Shown here: positions 15,066 to 29,214 of the stretch, piece after piece
Numbering within the stretch: the stretch's first letter is position 1
How the letters are laid out: every line of letters starts with the position of its first letter
Source: Erigeron canadensis
Taxonomy: Eukaryota > Streptophyta > Magnoliopsida > Asterales > Asteraceae
Assembly (NCBI RefSeq): GCF_010389155.1
Contig: NC_057769.1
Span: 5,952,735-6,016,734, forward strand
Direction of reading: 5' to 3'
DNA: 64,000 nt
The notes under the pieces: generated by a model
Databases searched by the model: none
What the model was told of the DNA's origin: nothing
Seen by the model: the letters and a program-made list of their open reading frames with translations, nothing else
Position numbers and translations under genes: made by a program

Positions 15066-15637
15066 TATAACATTATCAATATAAGAAATAATATGGAACA
15101 AAAAAAATACTTATACTATATACGTAAAATGCAAAAATAAAATAAAAATATACTTAAAAAGGAATTATGATATTTAAATATAAATACTGAATGCTAAATC
15201 ATATCAAGACTTGATGGTGTATCACAATTTTTTTATACAAACTCATCCACAAAAGCAATATCTTAACCTGATTACACAAGTGACCGAGTTCTTATTAATG
15301 TCTTGTAAAAAATATTTTATTTTTGTTAACCATGGTTCTTTTGAACATTAAAATTAGTAGTTGGTTCGTGGGGTTTAAATGATTTTCTCTGTTGTGATTT
15401 ATTTGTAGGGTTCGTGGGTTTTAAAGATATAGAAAGTTTGTATCTTCTTGGATTTATATTACAAAAGGAGATTAGTTTTAGTAATTTAATCATATGTTGC
15501 AAATTCTAATTAGAGAAACACATGAATATATACTACTATATAAAATGGCATATATGAGATATATTCAGATTATAATGATAATACAGATATATTGAATACA
15601 TTCATTGTTAATGGCGTTAGTTTTATTATACATTTTA

Positions 15638-16618
15638 AAGTAAATTACTGAAATTGTATATGTGTTTGGTCAAAATTACTAGTTTCATACCTGTTAGATT
15701 TAAATTACCCTCATCATACCTAGGTTTACAATTTTGCACTCGGAAGATACCTCACTCTGACGGTCGTTAGATGTATTGTTAAGTAGCCAACGTGCCCTGC
15801 ACGTGAGGTATGAATCATGTAATTTTAAACAAACCACAGGTACCATCCGTGTAAATTATACTTATTATTTATCAAAAGATTTATTTTTATATTAAACTTA
15901 GTGTTATTTTAAATAAAACTATTATCATTCTAAAATTATTTAATTTATTTAAAATTATTGTTGGTTTACACAACTTTATTATAAATTATAAAAAAATTAA
16001 ATTATATATAATTATTTTAAAATAATTTGTATTAAAATTATAAGATTATTATTTTTAAAAATATTAATTAATTATCTTATCATTAATAGGTTGATAGCTA
16101 ATTGATAAGGTCTTTGATTTTGTGTTATTTCACCAAGGTTCGAGTTCCACGTATATATTTGATTACTAGCCAAAACATTAATTAATTATTATTATGCAAA
16201 ATTTTTTTATAAAAATAGAATTGATTGTTTAATAAAAATCACTTTTAAAAAACGTTTACTTAAAATAATTTCAGTAATTTACTAAAAAAATATTTCATAT
16301 AAGAGTATTTTAATATAATACTAAAAAAGTAACTCAACTAAAAATGATTTTTATTAAACAATTAATTCAATTTTTATTAAAAAAAGTAACTCAATTAATT
16401 TACACGGATGGTACCCGTGGTTCGTTTAATATTACATGTTTCATATCTCACGTGCAAGGCACATTGGCTATTTAATGATACAACTAACGACCGTCAGAGT
16501 GAGGTATTTTCCAAGTGCGAAATTGTAAACCACAGGTATGATGGGCGTAATTTAAATCAAACAGGTATGAAACTAGTAATTTTAACCAAACCACAGGTAC
16601 CATTTCAGTAATTTACTC
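15638..16618. mobile_element. Non-autonomous MULE with 9-bp target duplication
   Basis: Long terminal inverted repeats of roughly 220 bp (about 15638-15860 and 16398-16618) begin RAGTAAATTACTGAAAT and flank about 540 bp of very AT-rich DNA. A perfect 9-bp direct duplication TACATTTTA lies at 15629-15637 and 16619-16627, the size typical of Mutator-like elements. There is no transposase frame, so it depends on an autonomous relative. Arm identity is imperfect, so the insertion is not very recent. Near 16080-16150 the interior holds a tRNA-like GGTTCGAGTTCC segment that could be a SINE remnant. Confidence 0.9.
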
Positions 16619-16627
16619 TACATTTTA

Positions 16628-17117
16628 TTTATATTATTTATATTTTTAATTCGTATTAATCCAAATATCATAACCTCTCTAACTTTTATTTATATTTTAC
16701 TATTAGATAGACATTATGCAATAAGTATTAATTATTTTTAAATTTGGGTTAAAGTGTAAGTTGGTGATAGAAAACCAAAACTGTGTAAATTAATTATTTT
16801 TAAATTGGATTAAAGTGTAAATTAGTGATGGAAACAAAAATGTAGATTAATTATTTTAAATTGGCTTAAAATGTAAATTGGTGATGCAAAACAAAAAGTG
16901 TAAATTAATTATTTTTAAATTAGGTTAAAGTGCAAATTGATGATGAAAAACCAAAAACCAAAAATTGTAAATTAATTCAGACATGTGTTGTTAATTAACT
17001 TTACAAAATTGAAGCATGTAATTGGTCAATTGAAGTTATGTTAATTGCCTTTTAGTATATATTAAGATTAAGATTAAGATTAACATTTGTTTTGTTACAT
17101 TGGTGGTGGGGGTTTCA
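16628..17117. repeat. AT-rich region with degenerate tandem repeats
   Basis: Between about 16735 and 16975 a unit of about 60 bp (AAATTGGATTAAAGTGTAAATT...GTGTAAATTAATTATTTTT) is repeated about four times with divergence. A short (TAAGAT)n run lies near 17065-17085. No gene is seen. Confidence 0.6.
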
Positions 17118-17838
17118 GATAATTTTGGACCCATATCATTTAAAAGGGGTCGTTGGATTCAAATGATTAGCGAAGCTAAACAATCCAAATAATGAACAAC
17201 ATGGTATAACGAAAGTTATTGAACAAATTGATAATGTTAATTGATTAATTAGCCAATGGTTAGGCCTCCGTTTTTCCCGTGAGGCATGAGATGGAGTAAC
17301 TACTTCTTTTGGCAATAATGCCCAAATAACATCGTTGTTTGTCTGGACAGTCTAAAACAAAGATACTAAAAACGACTTCTTTAATAAGGAATACATATAT
17401 GATTAATTTTTAAGTAAGACATTAGTTACAAATCAAACTTGAAACAAACACCTCCTTGCGATTTTAACATTTACTTATTACGTCAACTAAGTTTCAACTA
17501 AACACTACTTGTAACTAACTTGTATGTACTATACATTTGTCGTTCAAAATAATGTAGTTCATAAAAGAGTTTGAAAAGTTAGTCTCAAATCTTATTATTA
17601 TTTTGAAACTTTTTTTTAATCAATCTATTCGAAGAATTATATCAAATCTAGTTACATAAAATTGTATTTCAAGATACTATTTAAATTTTTGATTCGAGGA
17701 TGAACTTAAAAAAGATTGCTTATATAATGGGCCGGTCAAATAAACAAGAACGTTTCAAGCCTTTAAAGGGGTTACAATAATCTGGCCCATTAACCATAAA
17801 TACCAAAAATCAGAACTTATAACCCGACCCAACCCATA
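17118..17838 (+). repeat. Orphan diverged copy of RPT2 upstream region
   Basis: This matches 23003-23670 (and about 4352-5020) over about 700 bp, starting at TTTTGGACCCATATCAT and ending at AACCCGACCCAACCCATATA. It includes both site-II-like boxes, TGGGCC near 17729 and GGCCCA near 17785. Unlike copy A against copy B, this copy carries many substitutions and multi-base indels, so it is an older duplication. No RPT2 coding sequence follows. A Helitron-like element and RLP-B come next. Confidence 0.85.
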
Positions 17839-18330
17839 TAAGTTTTTCTGAAACCAAACGAAAATTGTTAAAACTTCTATAACCACAGACGTTCCTCGTG
17901 GAAACGATACCCACTTACCCTATCTATCTATACTACCTAATAACACAAAATGCCTTTTTTTTAAATAAGAAATTCTGCCTTTGAAATATCAAATTTGCCC
18001 TTGGACATTTTCACACACCAAACACATTCACGCTCCTCATTAGTCATTCCTTCATTCTTCTATGCGACACTAAACACACCAAAACAGGCTCTCTCTGAAT
18101 CTGACTCCAATCCATTGAGTTGGGTTTTGATAAAAAAAATGATAAATTTTTTTATTTTATGACTTGGGTTTTATGAATGATTTCATAGTAGTGTTGCTTT
18201 AAATCTCATTAGTAAAAAAGAGGAAATGGATGTAAGACGGGGTTCAATGATTTACCATGTTCACTTCCTCAAAGATGCTCACTTGTCCTGCTTCATGTAA
18301 TGTCATGTTTTGTAGTATCTGCCTTTGCTA

Positions 18331-18408
18331 AATATTGATGGTTTTTCTTAGAGGCTTGCTTCCGCAAATAACTTTACCAAAACTATACAAGTCGTATGGC
18401 AATCTGAG
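18331..18408 (-). pseudogene. Possible captured receptor-kinase exon fragment
   Basis: On the minus strand a short frame reads LPYDLYSFGKVICGSKPL, which resembles the D-x-Y-S-F-G-x-V subdomain IX of plant receptor-like kinases, followed by a GSKPL segment near where kinases have TGxxP. Only about 25 residues match and no other kinase motif is present. If correct, it is a gene fragment carried by the Helitron-like element. It may also be chance. Confidence 0.25.
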
Positions 18409-18415
18409 GTCTGTA

Positions 18416-18775
18416 TTATTTCCCTTTGTGATTGAAGAATTTTTTTTATTTACATATGTCGATTCACTTGCTGTATTATGTAGGTTTTCTCCATGCTTTT
18501 TGGGTTTTCTCAATGGCTGGTGATGGTAGGTTAATCCTTATTATTTTGCTTTGTGATTAAAGATTATTTTTATTTACATATGTTGATTCACTTGCTATAT
18601 CATGTAGGTTTTCTCCATGCTTCCTGACTTTTTCAATGACCGGTGATGGTAGGTTAATCCTTATTTCCCTTTGTGATTGAAGATTATTTTTATTTACATA
18701 TGTCAATTCATTTGTTGTATCTTGTAGGTTTTCTTCATGCTTCCTGGTTTTCTCAATGACTGGTGACGGTATATT
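18416..18775 (+). repeat. Three-unit tandem repeat, about 120-125 bp
   Basis: Units start at about 18416, 18541 and 18661, each beginning TTATTTCCCTTTGTGATT or a close variant. Each runs through TTTACATATGT...GTAGGTTTTC and CAATG(A/G)C(C/T)GGTGA. They differ by several substitutions. Copy A of the region enters the window inside the third unit. Confidence 0.85.
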
Positions 18776-19278
18776 AATCTTTATGAGTAGAGTCTGGAGG
18801 CTGAAAAAAAATCTTGACTATTGCAGCTCATGGGTTTTCAATGTTTTAATTAGGACTTGCAGCTCATTGGTTTGAAATGTTTAATCGTGACTGATGACCA
18901 TTTGCCGCGGTTTTAATCACAATTTACAGATCATGGGTTTTAAATGATTATCATGACTATTTAAATTTGATGTTTTTATTAGGGTATGGTTCAATAGCCG
19001 GTGTAGGTTTGATGGATTATTTCTTGGAGTAAGGTGTTTTGCACCTTTTGTTTTGTAACAGGTCATGTGTATTTTGTGTTTGAGTTTGAGATGGTTTACA
19101 ATGCAAGTTAAATTCCAAAAAGGCTTTATCTTAATGATATTGTGCCAATTTGTAAGCCTTCATTTTTGATGCCCTATGATGAGCATATAGTGTTTGGTGT
19201 CGCATTAGAGCCATGGGCATGAAGTAGCTTCCTCACAAATATTTAAAGATACCGTTGCAACGTGCGGGCATCCATCTA

Positions 19279-19449
19279 GTCTAGTATAAGGTATTTAGAT
19301 TTATTTTTGATTGATATTTTGATGTCGATCAGAAAATTTGCATAATCAAACAACAATGTGGCCGTCTAGTATAAGATATTTAGATTTATTTTTGATTGAT
19401 ATTTTGATGTCGATCAGAAACTTTGCATAATCAAACAACGATGTGGCCT
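19279..19449. repeat. 85-bp tandem duplication upstream of RLP copy B
   Basis: Same two-unit repeat as at 631-800, beginning immediately after the Helitron CTAG and ending about 135 bp before the RLP-B start codon. Confidence 0.75.
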
Positions 19450-19517
19450 ACCAATTGAACGACTAGTCATGGTTAGAATTAGAGGTTGTGCTTGAACGCA
19501 GGCTACGCAGCTACGTG

Positions 19518-19528
19518 TATATATATAA
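19518..19528 (+). promoter_or_regulatory. Probable TATA box of RLP-B
   Basis: TATATATATAA lies 57-67 bp upstream of the ATG at 19585, which would leave a 5' leader of about 35 bases. The same sequence is present upstream of copy A. The call rests on motif and position only. Confidence 0.4.
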
Positions 19529-19584
19529 TATATTGGAAGCAAATGTGAATATATGTTATATTTATATTAATAAATTGAAAGAGA

Positions 19585-22500
19585 ATGAGTAACTCAAATC
19601 TCTCTGCTTACATTTTCTTTTCTTTTTTCTCGTCTTTTGCTTCATCATTTTATTTGAATAATGCCACCTTAACTATTACTAATTCTGATCAATGCTCCGC
19701 TTTAATTCTTTTTAAACAAAACCTTTCATCTTTCAACTTTTCACCTTCATATGCTAGATACTATTGTGAAGAATTGAGTTTTACTCAAAGTTACTACCCA
19801 ATAATGATGAATTGGAATACAAGTACAACAAATTGTTGTTATTGGGATGGAGTCTCTTGCAACCACTCCACCGGTGACGTTATCGGGCTTGATCTTAGCT
19901 GCGGTATGCTACAAGGTACTCTCCATCCTAACACCTCCCTCTTCAACCTTCCTCACCTCCAAACACTCAACCTTGCTTTCAATGATTTTACTGATTCCCT
20001 ACTTCCAAGTAAAATTGGAAGGCTTTCAAGTACTCTTACACATCTCAACATCTCTGTATGTGGGTTTTCTGGCCAAGTCCCATCCGACGTCATGCTTCTT
20101 CATAAATTGGTCTCTCTTGATCTCTCTGGAAACTATTTCCGTCTTGAGCCTCGTGTTTTCATCAATCTTCTTCAAAATCATACTTCTTTGGAAGAACTTT
20201 CACTTGCACAAGTTTATATAGTTTCCATGTTACCTACTCATCTTAATATCTCTTCTTCTTTAAAGTTACTAGATCTTAGCAGCACTGGATTGCAAGGAAA
20301 TATACCTCGTTACATTTTTAGTCTTCAATCTCTCGAAAAGCTCGACTTGTCTTGGAACGGATTCACAGGAGAAATCCCTTGGGAAATCTCACTTCTTCCA
20401 AAACTGGTTTCACTTGATCTATCTTTCAATCAATATGATAATTTGAGCATTAAACCTCATATCTTCGAAAGTCTTCTCCAAAATTCTACCCTTCTAAGAT
20501 TCCTTCGGCTTCGTGATGTTAATATAGGTTTGGATTTCCCAGCTTATCTTAATATCTCTTCTTCTATGAAGTCACTAGATCTCACGAATACTAGTTTGAA
20601 AGGGAAATTACCTAATAACATCTTCAATCTTCAATATTTAGAACACCTTTACTTGTCAGAAAACCATAACATCACTGGTCCGCTACCCAAAGTTAATGAT
20701 ACCATCCCTCTCAAGGCATTAAGTCTCGCATCCACCAACTTCTTATTCGGAAAGATACCTAACTCAATTGGTAACTTCAAGTCTTTAACTTACCTTGATC
20801 TCTCTTATTGTAGTCTGACAGGGCCCATTCCGAAATTCATAGGTAACCTAAGGTACCTTACTTTTCTCGATTTATCATCTAACCAACTTAACGGGACATT
20901 GCCATCTTTCATCGGTAACCTAAGGAACCTTACTACTCTAGTTTTATCATCTAACAAACTTAGCGGGACATTATCATCTTCCATATTTTCTCTCTGGTCA
21001 TTAGAAAGCTTATCACTTGATGACAATCAATTTGATGGCCAGATTGATATGCTTATGTTTCAACAACTCACCAACCTCGCCGTCCTACGCCTTTCATATA
21101 ATAATTTTGGTGGTAGCTGGGATTTAGATACAATCTTATCGAGCCTCCCAAACATTTCCACTCTCGATCTCTCATACAGTGGTGTATCTGTAAGCACCAG
21201 TAATGCTACTCATTATGACAACCCTAATGTATGGTTCTTGAGTCTGGCCTCTTGCAAGATAAAGGTGTTTCCAGAATCTGTACGATCCATGACAGATCTT
21301 GGACACTTAGATCTATCAAGCAACGAAATCCATGGCCAGATTCCTCATTGGTTAGGGGAGATGGGAGGTAGTAAGCTGTATCGTTTGAGCCTATCACATA
21401 ATTTCATACAGGGGCCATTTCATCCATCAATTTGCAATATGAGGAATCTAATGCATTTGGATCTGTCAAATAATAGTTTTGATGGAGTGATTCCAGAATG
21501 CTTTGGGGATATCGTCTCATCTCTTCAAACGATTAATTTGGGGAGAAATCATTTTCAAGGAACCATCCCAAATGTATACGAGAAATGTGGACGGCTAGAA
21601 GGGGTTATTTTGAATAGAAACCAATTTGAAGGAGAGGTGCCAAGTTCCTTGTCCAAATGCCAACACTTGAGAGTACTTGATATGGGAAACAACCACTTAA
21701 ATGGAACATTCCCTCACTGGCTAGAATCTCTTCCAAATCTACAGGTTCTTGTCCTCAAGTCAAACAGTTTTTATGGACACATCATACCATCATCTACAGT
21801 TGGATTGACATTTCCATCTCTGCAAGTAATGGACTTATCTCACAATGGGTTTGAAGGCCAACTCCCACGAAAATATTTTCAAAATTTTAATACCATGAAG
21901 AAAAGTGTAGAAAGGAGCACAACCTCGAAATATTTGTACGTGGATGAGAAGCCTTACTCATTCGTTGTTACTGTGAAAGGTGTGGAGCAAGATTTTGCGC
22001 AACTTTATGTTTACTATACCATTGTTTGTTTATCACACAATAATTTTGTTGGGAGGATTCCGGATATCATTGGAAATCTAAACTCATTGATAGTGCTCGA
22101 CTTATCCCACAACCGCCTCACTGGTCAAATCCCACATACGGTTGGACAACTATCAGAAATTGAATCCTTAGACCTCTCTTGCAATCAACTTACAGGAAAG
22201 ATTCCTCAAAGCCTTGCAGACTTGTGGTTCCTTGGGTTCTTAAACCTCTCGCAAAACCATCTCGTGGGGCTCATTCCAGTAGGAAAACAGCTCAACACTT
22301 TTCAGGAAAACTCATTTGAAGGGAATCCGAATCTCTGTGGGCTTCCATTGTCCAAAGAGTGCAGTGATAACCACCTTCAAGATCCACAACATGATGAAAG
22401 TGAAGGAGATGGCGTTGAGGAAAAGATCAGTGGGCTTACATGGATAATAGTGATGTTGGGATACGGTTTTGGGACCCTATTTGGATTGGTAATGGGATAT

Positions 22501-22608
22501 CTCATGTTGTCAACCGGAAGACCAATGTGGTTTAATGCAATTGTTGATGCAATGGAACAAATGATCATGAAGAGGCGAGATATATATAGAAGATGTGTAA
22601 TTAAATAA
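19585..22608 (+). CDS. LRR receptor-like protein (Cf/Ve/EIX type), intact copy B
   Basis: An intronless 1007-residue gene. Residues 1-24 look like a signal peptide (hydrophobic FFSFFSSFASSF). An LRRNT-type cap with paired Cys and NWNTSTTNCCYWDGVSC follows at about 37-93. Next come over 25 extracellular plant-type LRRs (L-x-x-L-x-L-S-x-N-x-L-x-G-x-I-P). They are interrupted near 770-815 by a non-LRR island rich in K/Y/F before the last LRRs, as in Cf-9-like proteins. Then come the NPNLCGLPL cap, an acidic stretch (about 928-950), one membrane helix (about 951-975) with a GYGFGTLFG small-residue motif, and a short basic tail without a kinase. Family knowledge: such proteins sit in the plasma membrane, sense microbial or damage ligands and signal through SOBIR1-type kinases bound via the GxxxG motif. 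The ligand is unknown. The start is the first ATG in frame and gives the signal peptide. Confidence 0.95.
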   Translation: MSNSNLSAYIFFSFFSSFASSFYLNNATLTITNSDQCSALILFKQNLSSFNFSPSYARYYCEELSFTQSYYPIMMNWNTSTTNCCYWDGVSCNHSTGDVIGLDLSCGMLQGTLHPNTSLFNLPHLQTLNLAFNDFTDSLLPSKIGRLSSTLTHLNISVCGFSGQVPSDVMLLHKLVSLDLSGNYFRLEPRVFINLLQNHTSLEELSLAQVYIVSMLPTHLNISSSLKLLDLSSTGLQGNIPRYIFSLQSLEKLDLSWNGFTGEIPWEISLLPKLVSLDLSFNQYDNLSIKPHIFESLLQNSTLLRFLRLRDVNIGLDFPAYLNISSSMKSLDLTNTSLKGKLPNNIFNLQYLEHLYLSENHNITGPLPKVNDTIPLKALSLASTNFLFGKIPNSIGNFKSLTYLDLSYCSLTGPIPKFIGNLRYLTFLDLSSNQLNGTLPSFIGNLRNLTTLVLSSNKLSGTLSSSIFSLWSLESLSLDDNQFDGQIDMLMFQQLTNLAVLRLSYNNFGGSWDLDTILSSLPNISTLDLSYSGVSVSTSNATHYDNPNVWFLSLASCKIKVFPESVRSMTDLGHLDLSSNEIHGQIPHWLGEMGGSKLYRLSLSHNFIQGPFHPSICNMRNLMHLDLSNNSFDGVIPECFGDIVSSLQTINLGRNHFQGTIPNVYEKCGRLEGVILNRNQFEGEVPSSLSKCQHLRVLDMGNNHLNGTFPHWLESLPNLQVLVLKSNSFYGHIIPSSTVGLTFPSLQVMDLSHNGFEGQLPRKYFQNFNTMKKSVERSTTSKYLYVDEKPYSFVVTVKGVEQDFAQLYVYYTIVCLSHNNFVGRIPDIIGNLNSLIVLDLSHNRLTGQIPHTVGQLSEIESLDLSCNQLTGKIPQSLADLWFLGFLNLSQNHLVGLIPVGKQLNTFQENSFEGNPNLCGLPLSKECSDNHLQDPQHDESEGDGVEEKISGLTWIIVMLGYGFGTLFGLVMGYLMLSTGRPMWFNAIVDAMEQMIMKRRDIYRRCVIK

Positions 22609-23826
22609 ATCAAATATGAAAGGTATGTATTGCACGCACATGTTTTTCTTTTTCACCAAATTCTGCAATAAAATTTTAATTTGTTAGCATATTTATTTTC
22701 CAGGTGGACTCGAACCTTCAAATAGATTATGCAGTTTCATATTTCTAGTCCCTTTGATCAATTACATTGTATTTTTAGAACATATACTGCTAGCTTAATG
22801 TACGTGTCACATTGGATGCTACGTTTTAATTATGTTTAGCCTTGAAATATGGGTGTTTATCTTTATGTTTAAGTTGCTCATAGGAATACTCCTAAAAATC
22901 ATGATCCGGCTTAATATGATAAGTTCATCTACCAAATTTATAATCAAGTGCCGCTCATTATAGGGGTCGTTGGATTCAAATTTATAATCAAGTTCATCTA
23001 CCGGCTTAATATTTTTGGACCCATATCATCTAAAAGGGTCGTTGGATTCAAATGATTAGCAAAGCTGAACAATCAATTCAACAAATTGATTGATTAGTTA
23101 GCCAATGGTTAGGCATCCGGGTTTTTCTCGTGAGGCATGAGATGGAGTAACTATTACTTTGGCAATAATGACATTGTTGTTTGTCTTGGACAATCTAAAA
23201 ACATAGACACTAAAAACGGCTAATTCAATAAAGGAATACAGACATTAGTTACAATTAAACGTTAAAACAAACAGCCTTACGATTTTAACATTTAATAATT
23301 ACGTCAACTAAGTCTCAACTAAACACCACTTGTAACTAACTTGTATGTAACTATGTACTATACATGTGTCACTCAAAATAATGTAGTTAATAAACGAGTT
23401 TGAAAAGTCAGTCTCAAATTTTATTATTATTTTGAAACTTTTTTTTTAATCAATATATTCGAAGAATTATATCAAATCTAGTTTTATAAAATTGTATTTC
23501 AAGATACTATTTAAAATTTTTTATTCGAGGATAAACTTAAAAAAGATTGTTTATATAAATGGGCCGGTAAAGTAAACAAGAACGTTTCAAGCCTTTATAG
23601 GGGTTACAATATTCTGGCCCATTAACCATAAATACCAAAAATCAGAACTTGTAACCCGACCCGACCCATATATCGTACAAACCCTGCCCATTCCCAATTC
23701 TATATGAACACACTTGCTTGAACAGAAAGCTTTATTAATCCTCAAATCCATCACACCCCAGATCCTAAAATCCTCAAAAAAAACGAAAAAAACACAAAAT
23801 CATCGAACTCAAAAAAATCAAGAATC
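22609..23826 (+). promoter_or_regulatory. RLP-B 3' flank and RPT2 upstream region
   Basis: The first 300 bp are the RLP 3' flank. At about 22905-23050 short pieces (CCGGCTTAATAT, TTTATAATCAAGT, GGGTCGTTGGATTCAAAT) each occur twice in mixed order, a scrambled junction. From about 23003 the RPT2 upstream region begins. It contains TGGGCC (23560-23565) and GGCCCA (23616-23621), site-II-like motifs common in promoters of plant housekeeping genes. A 5' leader of about 120-150 bases with A-rich runs precedes the RPT2 ATG. Confidence 0.55.
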
Positions 23827-27913
<4,087 letters not shown>

Positions 27914-28318
27914 AAACCCTCTTCCTATTTGGACACATACTCCATCTGTCCCTTTGTTTTTTTCACTAGCTTCATCCAGACTTCCTTTAGCGTCGGTTTG
28001 GATGCTATGTTTTGTATGTTAATGTTCAACTATGTTACTATTTATTTTTTCCGTTGACAGTGGATTTCACTTCTGTACTCTTTTTATAAGGTTAACTTTT
28101 GCCAAGTTCATGTTATTATTGTAACAAGTATTGTTAAATCCATTTAAAAAACACTACATAAAAGATTGACATCTTAGGTTCTTCAGAGCTTAAATAGTTA
28201 TACGATGTGTTACCATCTCTTTTGCCTTCTCTTGTACAGCTTCGCTAGTTATTGTGCTTGAATCTCTTGAGATTAAAGAATCTTGTCAAGAGTCTGCGTG
28301 GCCGATTAATTCTGCATA
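27914..28318 (+). other. RPT2 3' untranslated region and downstream DNA
   Basis: Pyrimidine-rich sequence follows the stop codon, with AATAAA-like AT-rich stretches but no single clear polyadenylation signal. No other gene is seen before 28319. Confidence 0.4.
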
Positions 28319-28438
28319 TCATTTCCTGCTACATCCTTCCAACTTTTCACCGTTGTCAACAGAACCCTGCTCCACATACTTTAGAATTTCATCATATCTT
28401 AGTCCAGCAAGGACACCATATACTGTTACACCTCCATC
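28319..28438 (-). pseudogene. Orphan 39-residue exon-like fragment
   Basis: The minus strand has an open frame of 39 residues with protein-like composition (DGGVTVYGVLAGLRYDEIL, then KYVEQGSVDNGEKLEG) ending in TGA. It is preceded by a T-rich tract and a CAG, as at a 3' splice site. No partner exons are visible upstream on that strand. I do not recognise the family. It could be a terminal-exon remnant of a lost or transposed gene, or chance coding appearance. Confidence 0.3.
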
Positions 28439-28446
28439 GCTGACTG

Positions 28447-29214
28447 ATGCCAAAAAAAAAAAGTCAAATCTGCCAAAAGCATCTCGAAGGGGTTAAAAAT
28501 ATTGTGAAACCTAAATCGCCAAATATAACTAGACACTATTCGTTTCTGTTGTATTGTGTGATTACCTTTAAAGTCTTGCTCTATTCATCCATGTATATTT
28601 CCAGCAAACTCAACCATATTCCTTCTTTGTACACACTGATAATAGATTTACAAGCAATCAATATTATGTATTTGACAAATTCACAATTACAATATAGTTT
28701 GAACTTATAAAAACCACAAGTTCAAGCTTCTTCTATGAAGTTCAATAAGCCATGCACGAAACACAGTCATAAAATGGTGAGTGATAGCGGATCAGGCTTA
28801 TAGGAGAAAGGCGAGCCCGACTGTGTATGCAGCCTAACGGGTACTTTTTGTAGCTGTTTCCTGAACTTTTTCCATAAGAAATGCGATATGAAAGTATATG
28901 ATCGTTTGGTGCTTTCCCACCATCTTTACTAACAAATGCAATATAACCAGATTACGGACGAAAAAACAGAAAACTGAAGAAACAGGAAGTAAAAAACGAA
29001 TGTCAATCCAGCACGTATACTACTACTACTCGTCTACTCTATACAACGGGTATAAGTAATCTATTTGAAGATTGTTGCCTAGTAGTGATACATATCTTGT
29101 AAAATGAGAGAGCAAATAAAATCAAAGAATACTAATTTATCTGCCTATACATGTTACAAGTGAAGCAAAGCCGGTTTGTTGACATTTGACAAAATTTGGA
29201 GTCTCATGTCCCTC
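28447..29214. other. Intergenic DNA between RPT2 and PIF1-type gene
   Basis: The interval is AT-rich with short microsatellite-like parts (TACTACTACTACT near 29015). The part close to 29214 is probably the 3' untranslated region of the minus-strand bHLH gene. No further gene is seen. Confidence 0.4.

Larger units (their letters stand above)
17927..19279 (+). mobile_element. Non-autonomous Helitron-like element
   Basis: The 5' end TCTATACTACC (17927) follows an A. The 3' end is a CGTTGCAACG palindrome (about 19255-19264) followed about 11 bases later by CTAG (19276-19279) and then T. This fits insertion between A and T with TC...CTAG ends, the Helitron signature. The length is 1353 bp with no Rep/helicase frame. 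The interior holds a three-unit tandem repeat and a possible kinase fragment. Its right end lies 305 bp upstream of the RLP-B start codon, so it may contribute promoter sequence. The 3' hairpin is weak and no empty site was compared. Confidence 0.6.

Noticed and set aside
16100..16160. tRNA gene (GGTTCGAGTTCC box)
   Set aside because: No cloverleaf could be formed around the B box; more likely a SINE or tRNA-like remnant within the MULE.
20805..21026. Minus-strand 73-residue frame inside the RLP (also 2154-2375)
   Set aside because: Antisense image of repetitive LRR codons, which explains its repeated NVPLSLLDDK pattern.
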